Below are positions 1 through 10,745 of a DNA stretch of 64,000 bases, piece after piece (position 1 is the first letter of the stretch; every line of letters starts with the position of its first letter). The notes under the pieces are model-generated. The model was given only the letters and a program-made list of their open reading frames with translations, made no database searches and had not been told where the DNA came from. The translations under genes and the position numbers were made by a program. Source of the stretch: Turritopsis dohrnii (Eukaryota; Cnidaria; Hydrozoa; Anthoathecata; Oceaniidae); NCBI GenBank assembly GCA_027922465.2, contig BQMF02000234.1, positions 186,001-250,000 of the forward strand. Direction: 5' to 3'.

Positions 1-1087
1 AACACACTCTTAAAGTGGCAATTTATAAAACTAAATTCAAGTATTCAGAATAAAAGAAATTTATTTTGTGTTTATTTTGTGGTAAAAATGACCTTCATAT
101 ATAAATCCCAAATGGAAAAAAACAAACTTTGGTAGTGAAAATACATATCCATAACCAAATCACTACATTGCTGAAAGTAGAAGTTTGTGCTCCGGCTTCA
201 TTTAAATTACAGACTGTCATTTGTGTTGTGTTTTGAATTACGTTCGTTGTTCGTACAGGAAAATTGACAGTACATAATATTAAATTTTGCAAAATAAAAT
301 ATGATATACAGTATCAAAACAGTATACATGATCATGGAATTCATCCATAGTAAACTATGTTTCCGTTGTTGGATTAAATGACTATATAAATATGTTTTAA
401 AATATTATACGTAATAGGTTTTCTGTACTTCTTGTTGCATATACGACATCATGTTTTTACTAGCTGTTTTTGTATGTATTTTTTGAAACTGGTTGAACTG
501 GTCGTGCTCCACATGGAAGACAAAAGGGTTTCCTTTATGGCTGGTACATCATGCTTTTAGATAAAAATAAATCTTCAGCCTGGCTATTGATAATGAATTT
601 TCACCTTTGCACTGAAACCACACCTTCAATGGTTTGCTGTTCGAAGCATATTAATTACCAATCATCATAAACAATGTTATCAACAAAAACAAAACATCAT
701 TGATACATCAATTTTTTCTGGTTTTAGACGTTCATTCAAAGGTTTTTACGAAGCTTTTTAAGACAACACTGAACTAAAACGATTCATTTCCATCATTTGA
801 CGTTTCATCTATTGAATCATTTTAAGACCTAGCAGAAAAAAAAAAAAATCTTCCACTCATCTGCACTGACTGAAAAAAATGGCGTGCTGTAGACTAGCCT
901 CTATTCTTATCTACTTTGGCGGCAAGGCGAAAATTCAATACCGAGAACCGCGGCTATAAAAGTGAACGGAGAAGGAGAAGAAGGAGAAGAAGGAGAAGGA
1001 AAATGCCGATTTTAACATATATTTCGTCCTACGGGGAAATATATAAAAAACAAACTTCCTTCAAAATACAAGCAGAATTTGACTCAC
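1..1087. other. TARS1 intron, truncated by the window edge
   Basis: This is downstream intron sequence of TARS1. I looked on the minus strand for the next exon, expected to carry the motif 2 approach (FFHELSPGS-like), and did not find it, so the catalytic part should lie left of base 1. The only notable structure is a GGA/GAA purine run at about 966-1002. Confidence 0.5.
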
Positions 1088-4000
1088 CTTCCCAATTTTA
1101 CGATGATCTCTTTTCGCAGCCTCTTCCTGGAAGTGCTTCCATTCTTTCAACTAAAAAGACATAACACATGCCAGGTCGTTTTTACTATATTTAATTCTAG
1201 AAGATAAGGACACACACCATTTTATCGTTTGGAAACGATATGCCATATATTCGCTGTAAAGATTCTGCGTCAGCTTTACCTTCCCAATATGTTGCGGAGT
1301 TCTGTCGGAAAAAAAAAAATTTTAGAATGAGTTACTTATCATATGAATCAACGATTCTGCAGATAAGACAGAATGAAGTTTATTGGTTCTGTTAAATACA
1401 CATACACATTTTCCATATTTTTTTTCTGTTCCTGAAGTTTTCCCTCCACTAATTCCATATTTTTAAATAGAATGTAATCAAAACTTTCAGCAAACATCTG
1501 ATTTTCCATTTTTAAAACTTTACCAAAAATAATAACTATTGAAATGGGTGACAAGTCTTTCAAGATGATACCTTAGTTACAGCCATGGCCTTCACTTTTC
1601 CTGTATGTCGGACATGTGGACCTCGACAAAGATCAATTAGCGGTCCGCACCTATGAAAGAGTTAACAAAATAGTTTGTTCAAAGTCAGATATGCAATACA
1701 AGCATGTTACATGTGCATCCAAGTGTCTATAACAGTTATTTCTTTATCCACTTTCCCTTAAGACAGGTTCACACTTGCTCGCGCCTGTGCTGCATTGCGT
1801 CATCCAGCAAGAGAGACGCAATAACGCAAGAATATCAAAACGTTTTGATATCTTGCGTCATTGTGTCTCCCTGCTGCACTCTTGCGTCATCTTTCTTGTA
1901 ATGTGAACACAAATGCAAGGTGGGCAAGAAGTCTTTTCCATTTTTCAGTAAAAGAAATCGAATAAGTGAAAGAAACTAAGAAAGAAAAGATGAAGAAAAC
2001 GAGCTGTCTTAAAAATTTTGGATAAGCACTCAATACACGAATACACCTTCGTGAGTGGCTTCCTTTAATATTCTTTGCAGGGAAAATGATTTTCACTGAA
2101 ATCACAACAAATTCTTCTCTTAAATTATAACTCAAAGTCCATAAGAACTACTCACTTGAAATAGGACTCTCGATCTCCTAAAGCCATTCCTTGTACTAAA
2201 CTGTGATATATATTCCACATTCTTCTCTTTGTAAATTTCTCTCACCCAAGTTGATCTCTCCTTTTTAGCTTTTCGTTCAACTTTTCTTCGAAAACTTCTT
2301 TTTAAAATATACAACTTCGCAAAATCACAGCTTCTTCATCATCCATATTGTAAAACTTTGCGCTAATGTGAACAGCTTGCGACCTTTTTGCGTCGTTCTT
2401 AAAACTGTTGCTACTGCGCATGCCTATACGATTAGCGCAGCGCAGCGCAAGCAAGTGCGAACCAGCCTTTAACATTACCTGTAAACAGTAGTTGTATCAG
2501 TTGTGATTTTTTCATTGATGATGCGCAGTTTAAATGGATTGTACTGGAAAGAATATTGTTACAAAAAGTTCATATTGTGTGTTTTAAAATTCCTGTTGTC
2601 ACAAGATCAGACACCATTATGGTAGCTGATAAAAATCATGTCATTATTTCAGGGAAGAAATCAGACCGAAGTAAAAAATGAACAATTGAAAACAGGACCC
2701 AGGATACGCCAAAATAAATTAATGTTTGTCCATTCCTCTGATTTTCGCCTTAGTTTACTTGACAAACACATCGTAGTGACAAACAGGTCTTGAGCTTATA
2801 ACTTTCAAACATAAACAACAAGAGGAAATTACTTGTTTTGTACCTCAAACATTTTCAGTAGATCTGCTTTCTTCATTTCCAATCTAACAAATGGCTGTTT
2901 CTCTTTTAATATTTTTTTCACGATTGTTTCAAGATTACCGAAATCATTGCTTGATACTTGACGATGTTCCATGTGCATATCGTAATAAAAACCCTCTTCG
3001 ATAGGTGGACCGTAACATAGACAGCCGCCATAGTGGCGTTCCATAGCTTCGCCCAGCACGTGAGCACTTGAGTGCCAAAACACTTGCTGACCTAAAAATG
3101 ATGAATTCTGGCCCATAAACATTTCAATGAATGATTTTTGAAAAAAGGTTTCGATGTTATACATACCGTCATGTTGATCGAATTTCAGTATTTCTACTTC
3201 GGAATCACCTTCCAGAACTCGATCAAGATCCCAAAGTTCACCATTTACCTACCACACAAAAAAAATGTTAGTGATCAAAATTTATTGTTAAAACCTTCTA
3301 TACATAAAACAAAGAGCATATTCACCTTCGAGATGACAGCATTGTCAGCAAGCCCTTGGCTAAAAATAAAGCATTGTCAAAAAAACTAACTTTTTATACA
3401 TTTTCTTTAACTTTTGTTCCTTATAATTTACATCTATACTTCAAACTAATGGTGAAGCAGTACAAAAACTCATGTTTCAGCTGTTTCGAGTATAATGCCA
3501 GTTTTCTACTTGACAGAATATTCCACTTTATGGCAAAGCAGTTCTGCTGAAATATTTTGTGGAAAGGTCCGATCAAATTCAACAATCTGCAGAGGAAAAT
3601 TCTAATAATCAATCAACTCCAAAAACTATGAAAAGCAGTGTTAAAAGCACATGTTGGAAAACCGGTTTAAGTGAAGAAATTACGCACACATAACATGTAA
3701 ACAAAATACTAAATTCAAACAAATAATTTAAATTTAGCGAGAAGAGACCAACTGGTTATGATACTGGTCAAAGCTGGTGGATGGTGTATACTTTTTCGTA
3801 TAATCTCACTCACTGTTTGGTGAAGGACAGGAAAGTTTGGGGGAAAACAGAACAGAATGAAGTGCCATATCCTAATATACCTGATTCCTTGTGCTACTTC
3901 ATACGGTGTAGTTTGCCATGACAGACCTTCAACTTCTTTGCCATCAGGAAGTTTAATCTTGATTTTTGATTTCTCTTTGGCTGAAAGAAACAAAAATTGG

Positions 4001-7000
4001 GTGTGTCTGGTGTGGGTGTGATGACAAGGGTGTGTCTGGCGACACTTCTTAACCAAGTAAAAAAAATACTGTCATTAGATTAAGCGTCCTGGGCTTATTA
4101 AGTTTTTGGCTTTCTCACATTAATTTTCAAAAAAAAGTAGGAAAATTTCTGTTGTTAAACAAAAATAATCTATTCTACTTCAGTATCATGTACATGTGAT
4201 TGGAAAATTAAACGTTTTCAAATGGGAACCTTAAGAAGCTTATAATTTAACCTTAAGGGAAACATGGAACATACCGTAAATGACTGATTAAGCGCCCAGG
4301 ACTCAATTAAGCACCCCGTCCAATTAAGCACCAATGTTTAAACGAAAAATTTGCAATACGTGCCCAGGTTCGGATTAAGCGCACAGGTCCAAAACTGAAG
4401 CTGGGCACTTATTCGACAAAAACATATAATATTGTTTTACGCATATTTCAGCATAATGAAGGAAACTTAACAACACAGGAATGAATTATTTTCATCTCAA
4501 AGTGAGAGTATTTATCGAGCTTTTTGTGAAGTTGCTCGAGTAGGACACAAGCAGTTCTTTTGTCAATATTCAATGAAGAGATAAACTGTATTAGTGATTT
4601 TAGAGATTCTTTTATTAACCGCCCAGCACTCAATTAAGTGCTCCATCTGTATAAGCGCCCACCATAAAAGTGCAAAAAAATTATAAGCACCCAGGGCGCT
4701 TAATCAGTCATTTACGATATGCAACCTTGCTTATTCAAAAATTTATGTTAATTCTTCACAGTACTCAACCTGACTCAATACACATGCAAAAAAATACCTT
4801 AAGACACAGATCCTGTTCAATTTATTATATAGAAGATCATGAAAATTTCTTGTTAAAATTAGAATTTTGAGTCACTGAATGAGTGGATAATGTTTCACAC
4901 ATATTTTAATATTTTAATAGCTCTTATGTTTTTAAGCAAAAACAAAATTTTGAAATCTGAAAAAGATATTTCACAAGTGTCAAGACAACAGGTTTGTTAA
5001 AAAATAAAAATAAAAATAAAAATAATAGGCAACTGGCATTTGAATTTAAATCTGTTTTATAAACTTATACAATCCTGACCATCATTTGCCCTATTATCGT
5101 ATATGTGACAAGTACTCACCTTTTAGTTCTTCATCATATTGAGCTTTCAGTTCGTCGAAAAACTTGATTCGATCTGCAATATACGATGGTAGAGGATCCA
5201 ACTGCAAAATAAAAAATATTTTATGATTATACCATCTGATATATATTACCCATTTCCTATTTTATTATTACTACTACTTTGGTATAAATGAAAAGACTGG
5301 AAACAACGGCAAGGACATGAATTTTTGCAGGCATAATCTTTTTTTGGACAAATTATTCTTGATTCAATGGCCTTCGAAAAAGATTTTATGACATTCATTT
5401 TCGTAATTGGTGACTCATGAAACTTGAATTTTAGGTTGTTTCCTTTTATGCATTACATAAAATATGAAAAACTAGACGTCAAGGCGGCATCACTCAGTCT
5501 GCCGTGGTGTCATCCCCAAAGACTTCACAAAAAATAAAATTAAGGAATTGGCAATGATAAGTGTATCTATGTTGTAGAGCTCGAAAAACTAAGCAAAAAA
5601 ATGTATAGTATCGTTTTGCTACGACCAACCATTTACAGAGATATCGTTGATCAAAAATTTTGATGACGTCACAGACCCAGCCCCCCTAAAAATTAGACCC
5701 AAATTTTTCGTCACCCCACCCCAGACCTGTATCGCGACCCCAATAAAACGTTACAGAGATCATTTTCCCTAAATGTCACGTTGGATTTGAGTCTCAATGC
5801 AATGGCTTCTCACTGACGTCCTGCAAAAGAAAAGAAATAATTTCTCTCACAGCTCACATCTACCATTTTCAAGTGACAGAAAAACAGACAAATAGGGGGG
5901 ATTCAAAATTTAGCGCTTTGGGGGGGGAATAGCAAATTTTGCATTTCTTGAGGGGGGAAAGGTATTTTGTGGGGGAAGCTTTTCCTTGGGCGCGATCATT
6001 TTTACTGTTTACATTTTCTTCATTATTTGAAAAGTTTGTTTATATTGCAGTTGCTTGCTTTGAAATCTAACTCACATTGAACACAAGACTATTTTAGACA
6101 GCCCATTTTTTCACATTCAGAAAGTGAGCCTTGATATTTTTGAGAGGTTTTGAGAGAGGGAGAGAGCATAGCATTTTCCAAGTCAGAAAGGGAGACTTCA
6201 TATGTGACAGTTTATGGGAAAAGGATAACAAAAAAAAATGTAAATAAAAACTAAAAATGCTATTGCCATGTATGAAGAGCCTACAAAGAAGAGAAAAAAC
6301 ATTTTATATACCCATATGCATATATATATTGATCGTGGTTTACATCTACTTTAAGTGTGGGGGAGTTTTCAAAATACTTTGCTTGAGGGGGGAGTGTCGC
6401 GTTGTTATATTTGATTTTTATGTTTTCCACAAATTCACGCAGTTGAGTTTCTTTCATCTAATTTATGCCTAATCTACTTCAATCTCATGTGTGCGTAGCC
6501 TTGTATAATTGAATTTTCTAGGTGATTTATTCTTTATAATATTTTAGTCCTTCGGGAGATATTTTTTTTTAAAGACTCGAATTTCATAGTTCAGTTTTAC
6601 TGTTGGAAAAATGTTCTGTGTCAAGTTCAAATAATATTACGTTCGTAAGAGAATAAAATCTTCGCTTAAATATCATCATCACGTCGAGTTTGCATAGGAT
6701 TTATTAGGAGACACTGGTAAGAATTTATGTTATATTGCATTTATTTCACTGGTATTTGCCGTGCTCATGCTCGTATTTTTTTGTTTTTGTTTTGTTCTTT
6801 GGTGCTCTCGCTGCGTTCATCTTTGTATGTGTTAAGTTTTCTCTCTTTAAGTTATATCATACAAAATTTAACAGGCAATATCTTGAAAATGGATACAGGA
6901 AGAGCAGAGATCTTTTCGGCTCTGTTACGTTTACAATGGAGTAGTGAATAATATTTGGTTCAACTTCGGGGAGAGGAGTGAGAACCAGATTGTAAAAATC

Positions 7001-8849
7001 TTTTCTCAATCCCATGTTTTAAAACCATTCACAATTTCAGCACTGTACCATAAGTTTGTGAAAATTTTTGAACTGAAGTAGCATTTATAGCTTTGTTTAG
7101 TAGCACTTCATTCAACAACAAGTACTATATTGCAAGAACAATTAAAGGTTATAGAATTGTGACTGTAGGTGCAGAAACTTTTGCGAGCAGAAAAGTCAGA
7201 AATTTTTTTTTTCACGAACATTAACTTATCATAATAGTTTTAGCATACATAAACTTTTACGAATGACCAAAAATGAATCAAAATCCAGAGTGAAATTTCA
7301 CAAATATACTTCAAAGTTAAAAAGTGAAACAATTTTTAGATGATACAGCACATTTAATTATGTTCAAGTTTCATTATTACAGAGCATTACCTAGGGAACC
7401 TAGGGAAATATCTCACATAACAGAAGCTTGATCATGGAAATACTACTAATGTTACAAAGGCGACCACTTTAAAAAATATTAAGATTTCGGAAAAGTATTT
7501 GAAGCTTGTTAAAAAAAATATACAGAACCAAAGAACAAAGAAATACTGTGATGCTTTAAATGCACAGTGGAATCAAATTCTTCATCTTCAATAAAAAGGA
7601 TACCTTAGCGTTACACAAATAGACTACAGTCTACTTGTTTAAGGTTTTCTTTTACACAAAAGTTTCTACACCTAAAGTTCATTATACTTAAAAGCACAAT
7701 AGCATGCATAACAAGAAAAAGAACTCATAAAATGAATCAGGCACTATTTCACAATCATCATCACCACTTGTGCCCACCATGTTGAAAGATGGAATCGTTT
7801 ATTCCACTATCTGGTTCTTATTAACAACTTATTTATTTTCTATGAATTTATGAATGATGAAGTACTGAGACTTTTTGTCTCACCAAATGGGAGCCAATTC
7901 GTACCAAGGATATACCATATACAATGTGCTATCAAACACAATTTGATCAGGAACGTGTGCAACAGCCAAAGTGCATGAAAGTAAAAAAGAAAGAAAATAT
8001 GACCAAAAATAGAAACACGTGCCAGAAACAGAGTACAGAAAAGACTTGAATAGAAATTGACGCCACTAAATAATACTGTGCACTAGAAACGTATTTGGTG
8101 ACTCAGGAAAACACTTTTTTTTGTAAATTCTCATATCTCATTTTCGGGTTTCATAATGGGTAAAACTCATTTTGATAGAATTTTTTATTTTCAATGAATA
8201 AAAATGTAAAAATGTTAAGTACTACAGTTGAGCCGTAAATATCCATGATGAAGAGAAAGATTGAAAAAAATAATATAAATGATGTAAAGAAACGGCGCTA
8301 TTTCCTTTTCGCATCCCCTAGGGTCAGGGTTAGGGTTAGGGCTAGGATCAGATACAGTTAGGGGGGTGTGAAAAGGAAATAGCGCCTAAAGAAACCAGGT
8401 CTCCACCAAATGGAAGTGACTATGGAAATGGCACTTACCATGTGAAAATGTACTATTTGAATCAGTAGCACATGTTCTAAATTTAACGAACTCATTCCCT
8501 TATATTATTAAGGCTATGTAAGTGTCTAATCAAGCTTCTACCTAGGAGTTTCCTCACTTTGTTTTAAATTCATTTTTGCTTTGGCAAGCATTCACAGTCA
8601 CTTCATTAAGTAACATTATTTTTTCATTTAAAAGTAACCTCCCAATGTAAATCCCACACACCCCATTGAAAAGTTAGAATAAAAAAAATACTATATGTAT
8701 AAATGGATAGGAATCCTCTACTCAACCTCAACAGGGTGTCCTCCTTTTTGAGAAGCATTATCTTTCTTTTTCTTTTCTTTCTTTGCTTGTTGTTTCTTCG
8801 GCTTCTCTTCGACAGACATCCCTTCCATTTTTCCTTCCAACGTGGCCAT
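1088..8849 (-). CDS. TARS1: Threonyl-tRNA synthetase, cytosolic; N-terminal, TGS and editing domains (partial)
   Basis: Charges tRNA(Thr) with threonine in the cytosol and hydrolyses mischarged Ser-tRNA(Thr). Ten minus-strand exons join in frame: 8727-8849, 5120-5201, 3881-3980, 3326-3359, 3167-3248, 2844-3091, 2479-2543, 1572-1650, 1218-1301 and 1088-1150 (about 320 residues). The start [10 protein letters not shown] at 8849 opens a lysine-rich tail, as in animal cytosolic enzymes. [20 protein letters not shown] leads into the TGS domain ([16 protein letters not shown]). The editing domain follows with HSSAH (HxxxH) and CRGPHVRH (Cys-x3-His), then [11 protein letters not shown] and [11 protein letters not shown]. 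The class II catalytic core and anticodon domain are missing because the gene runs off the left edge. Intron 1 is 3.5 kb. Introns hold a Harbinger-like MITE and a TA-flanked MITE. Identity is very secure; exon borders were set by eye. Confidence 0.95.
1761..2468. mobile_element. PIF/Harbinger-like MITE in a TARS1 intron
   Basis: A 708-bp element. The left end AGACAGGTTCACACTTGCTC and the inverted right end AGGCTGGTTCGCACTTGCTT match at most positions. Both are flanked by TTA (1758-1760 and 2469-2471), the 3-bp target duplication expected for Harbinger. The interior repeats TTGCGTC/GACGCAA several times and has no convincing coding frame. The right end lies ten bases from the 5' splice site of the TARS1 exon at 2479-2543. 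Confidence 0.75.
4274..4717. mobile_element. TA-flanked MITE (CCGTAAATGACTGATTAAGC ends)
   Basis: 444 bp in a TARS1 intron. Left end CCGTAAATGACTGATTAAGC and inverted right end TCGTAAATGACTGATTAAGC differ at one base and are flanked by TA. The interior repeats short 'attaagcgccc/attaagcacc' words. A diverged solo end of the same type lies at about 4071-4105. No coding frame. The TA duplication suggests Tc1/mariner-type mobilisation; the transposase is not visible. Confidence 0.75.
5204..8293. other. TARS1 intron 1, mostly unassigned
   Basis: Most of the 3.5-kb first intron. Apart from the dispersed repeat at about 5560-5830 and G-rich stretches near 5895-5970, I see no exon, RNA gene or transposon end that I can support. 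Confidence 0.4.
5560..5830 (-). repeat. Dispersed repeat family A, copy 1
   Basis: Read on minus, this contains 'gacgtcatcaaaatttttga', 'caacgatatctctg', a 'ggttggtcgtagcaaaacga' stretch and 'tcgagctctacaacat'. Related text in the same order occurs on plus at about 16215-16440 and 46225-46475. The three copies are old and divergent. No terminal inverted repeats or coding frame were found, so the class is unknown. Confidence 0.6.
8294..8386. mobile_element. 93-bp hairpin MITE with 9-bp target duplication (Mutator-like size)
   Basis: Arms start GGCGCTATTTCCTTTTC on both strands (about 25 bp, two mismatches). They surround a G-rich core with two adjoining TTAGGG units. The direct repeat TAAAGAAAC sits at 8285-8293 and 8387-8395, exact over 9 bases, which is the usual Mutator-type duplication length. 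It lies inside TARS1 intron 1. Confidence 0.8.
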
Positions 8850-9202
8850 ATTGTATAGTATGCGAGGAGGTGCGTGTGAAATTAGACCGAGGATCGACCA
8901 AAAATCATAACCAGGGACTTAATATCAAAGTACAATGTGAAAGAAATTCCACTAACTACATGTATATATTTTGAATTGGCTTTGTATCCGTATAAAAACA
9001 ACAAAAACAGGATGTCATCAGATTAGAAAGAGGTTGCATCAGCAACGATAATTTCATCAGAAACGAGAAACGTCGTTGTTGTTCAAGGTTGGAACTCATT
9101 AGCATATATCCGTGACGACACGTGTTTTTCGCAACAAAAATATCATCCAAGATGGCGAGCTTTCTTGACTCTCTTCCTTGGGGAAATTCGAATAACTAGA
9201 GA
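8850..9202. promoter_or_regulatory. TARS1 upstream region, possible divergent promoter
   Basis: Sequence upstream of the TARS1 start. On plus it carries AAGATGGCG at about 9151-9159, a word often found at transcription/translation starts of animal genes (YY1-type). The frame opened there stops after 15 codons and has no donor, so no plus-strand gene can be supported. No TATA box was assigned. Confidence 0.25.
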
Positions 9203-9299
9203 GGGTTTTAACGCAACCTCGAACCCAGGGTCTCTTGCCTTTTCGATTCCGTATATCGAAAAGGCAAGAGACCCTGGGTTCGAGGTTGGGTTTTAACGC
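9203..9299. mobile_element. Perfect palindrome element with 12-bp target duplication (copy 1)
   Basis: Arms at 9215-9247 and 9255-9287 are perfectly complementary over 33 bp with a 7-base loop; the outer 20 bases are AACCTCGAACCCAGGGTCTC. The direct repeat GGGTTTTAACGC lies immediately outside at 9203-9214 and 9288-9299. Related copies are at 20363-20439 and 29344-29377. No known family is recognised. Confidence 0.85.
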
Positions 9300-9499
9300 A
9301 AATAAATCATTGCTACCAGATGTAAATGTATTATTGTCTTTGTCATCGCAACAAAAATTTGTTTCAAAATTGTTCAATGATCTCTCGTGTCTCATATTAG
9401 TTGTTTGTGCCGTCTTGTGTTTCTGCTTGTTGTTTTGTCCTTCTTTTTAATCGATGGCAACTTATTTCTTTATTTTACTGTGAATCATATATAATTACA

Positions 9500-10745
9500 G
9501 TACACATCCGTTAATTCGAATGCCGCTTCCATCTGCGAAGTCTATTGATGACATTGAAAAGGTCTTGACACATGAATTCAAGATATTTGCAAACTGGTTG
9601 AAAGAGAATGAGCTTATCCTGAATTGTAAGAAAGGAAAAACAGAAGTTATGGTTTTTGGTACTAACAACCGCCTGCATAAACTTAATGACCAACCAATCA
9701 TTATCCAACATCAATATACTGACATAAACTGCACCGATACCTACAAGTACCTGGGAGTACTATTAACGAGTAACCTGAATCTAACTGAACACATCAGGAA
9801 ATCGATATCAAAAGCTTCATCGCGTGTTAATCTGCAACGAAAACTGAGATTTATGCTAGATCCAAAAACCAGTTATACCATCTACAAAACGATGATTCTC
9901 CCTTTCTTAACGTACTGTTCCTTTGTAACGATTAGTGTAATCCCAGAATACTTGAAGGACAAGATCGCCAGTTTGGAACAACGTGCACAGGAAATTGTAG
10001 GACATGAGTTTGTGATACCCAAGTCAAACACAATTATTCGTAAGAAAGCCGTAAATTATGTTCATCGGTGCCTAACTAATGATGTATGCTCAAATTTCAA
10101 AAACTATTTTCAACTGTGCACTGGACGAAATACACGAAACAATGGAAACCTTATACGACTACCACGAGTAAAATTAGAAGCAGAACGGAACTCGTTTTAT
10201 TTTCAAGGGGCTTTGATATACAACAGTCTCTCTTCTGAGATAAGAGCTGAAAAGGATTATGAAAAATTTAAAGATCTTATAAAAAATTTATAAATTTTCT
10301 GTGTGTATAATAATCACCTATTAGTAACTTTTCTTTTTTTTTTTGACACTCGTTTTCGCCTTTTCTTTAATTGTTGATTGTTTTCATTAATGTGGTTACA
10401 TCATTTTCTTTTCTCATTTCAGAGCTTTCATGTTTTTTGGCTAACTCGTCTATACGTCTCTTAATATTTAAATCCTTTACGTCATTTTTGCACAGGACTT
10501 CCAGAATAACAGTATTTGTATATATTGGATATATGTATTTATAACTGAGGAACCATCCTGTAATAAATATTCGTAATAATAATAATCAACTAGTCCTAGC
10601 CATATGCTAAATTGGTGGTCTCCTATCAATAGTATTATATATTTTTTGTAGCTGCTTATGTTTTTTGTTTTTTATTTTTTCTTACACCATTTGTATAATT
10701 CTATTGATAAATAAATTTTCTTCTTCTTCTTCTTCTTCTTCTTCA
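9500..10745 (+). mobile_element. 5'-truncated non-LTR retrotransposon (LINE)
   Basis: Contains the C-terminal end of a reverse transcriptase frame (9520-10293), then about 430 bp of AT-rich 3' sequence that ends in a (TTC)n run at 10719-10745, a simple-repeat tail seen in CR1/L2-type LINEs. The catalytic YADD part and endonuclease are absent, as in ordinary 5' truncation. The exact 5' junction was not determined. Confidence 0.7.
9520..10293 (+). CDS. Reverse transcriptase C-terminal fragment (LINE)
   Basis: A 257-codon open frame. Near the N-terminus is KSIDDIEKVLTHEFKIFANW followed by NELILNCKKGKTEVMVFG, the segment just after the RT active site, in which the element's RNA strand is copied during insertion. 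TYKYLGVLLTSNL (around residues 77-89) is the usual 'YLGV' block of LINE RTs. The C-terminal 90 residues are the thumb and tail seen in CR1/L2/jockey-like elements. The palm catalytic aspartates lie in the missing 5' part, so this copy is not functional. The frame has no stop codon, which points to a fairly young copy. The first ATG is probably not a true start. Confidence 0.75.
   Translation: MPLPSAKSIDDIEKVLTHEFKIFANWLKENELILNCKKGKTEVMVFGTNNRLHKLNDQPIIIQHQYTDINCTDTYKYLGVLLTSNLNLTEHIRKSISKASSRVNLQRKLRFMLDPKTSYTIYKTMILPFLTYCSFVTISVIPEYLKDKIASLEQRAQEIVGHEFVIPKSNTIIRKKAVNYVHRCLTNDVCSNFKNYFQLCTGRNTRNNGNLIRLPRVKLEAERNSFYFQGALIYNSLSSEIRAEKDYEKFKDLIKNL

Noticed and set aside
916..1164. Arg-rich plus-strand frame
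   Set aside because: Produced by a GGA/GAA purine run, and it overlaps a confirmed TARS1 exon on minus.
8318..8344. Telomere or telomeric insertion
   Set aside because: Only two clean TTAGGG units, inside a transposon hairpin with its own target duplication.
9151..9199. Plus-strand first exon starting MASFLDSLPWGNSNN
   Set aside because: Stops after 15 codons with no donor before the stop; kept only as a promoter hint.
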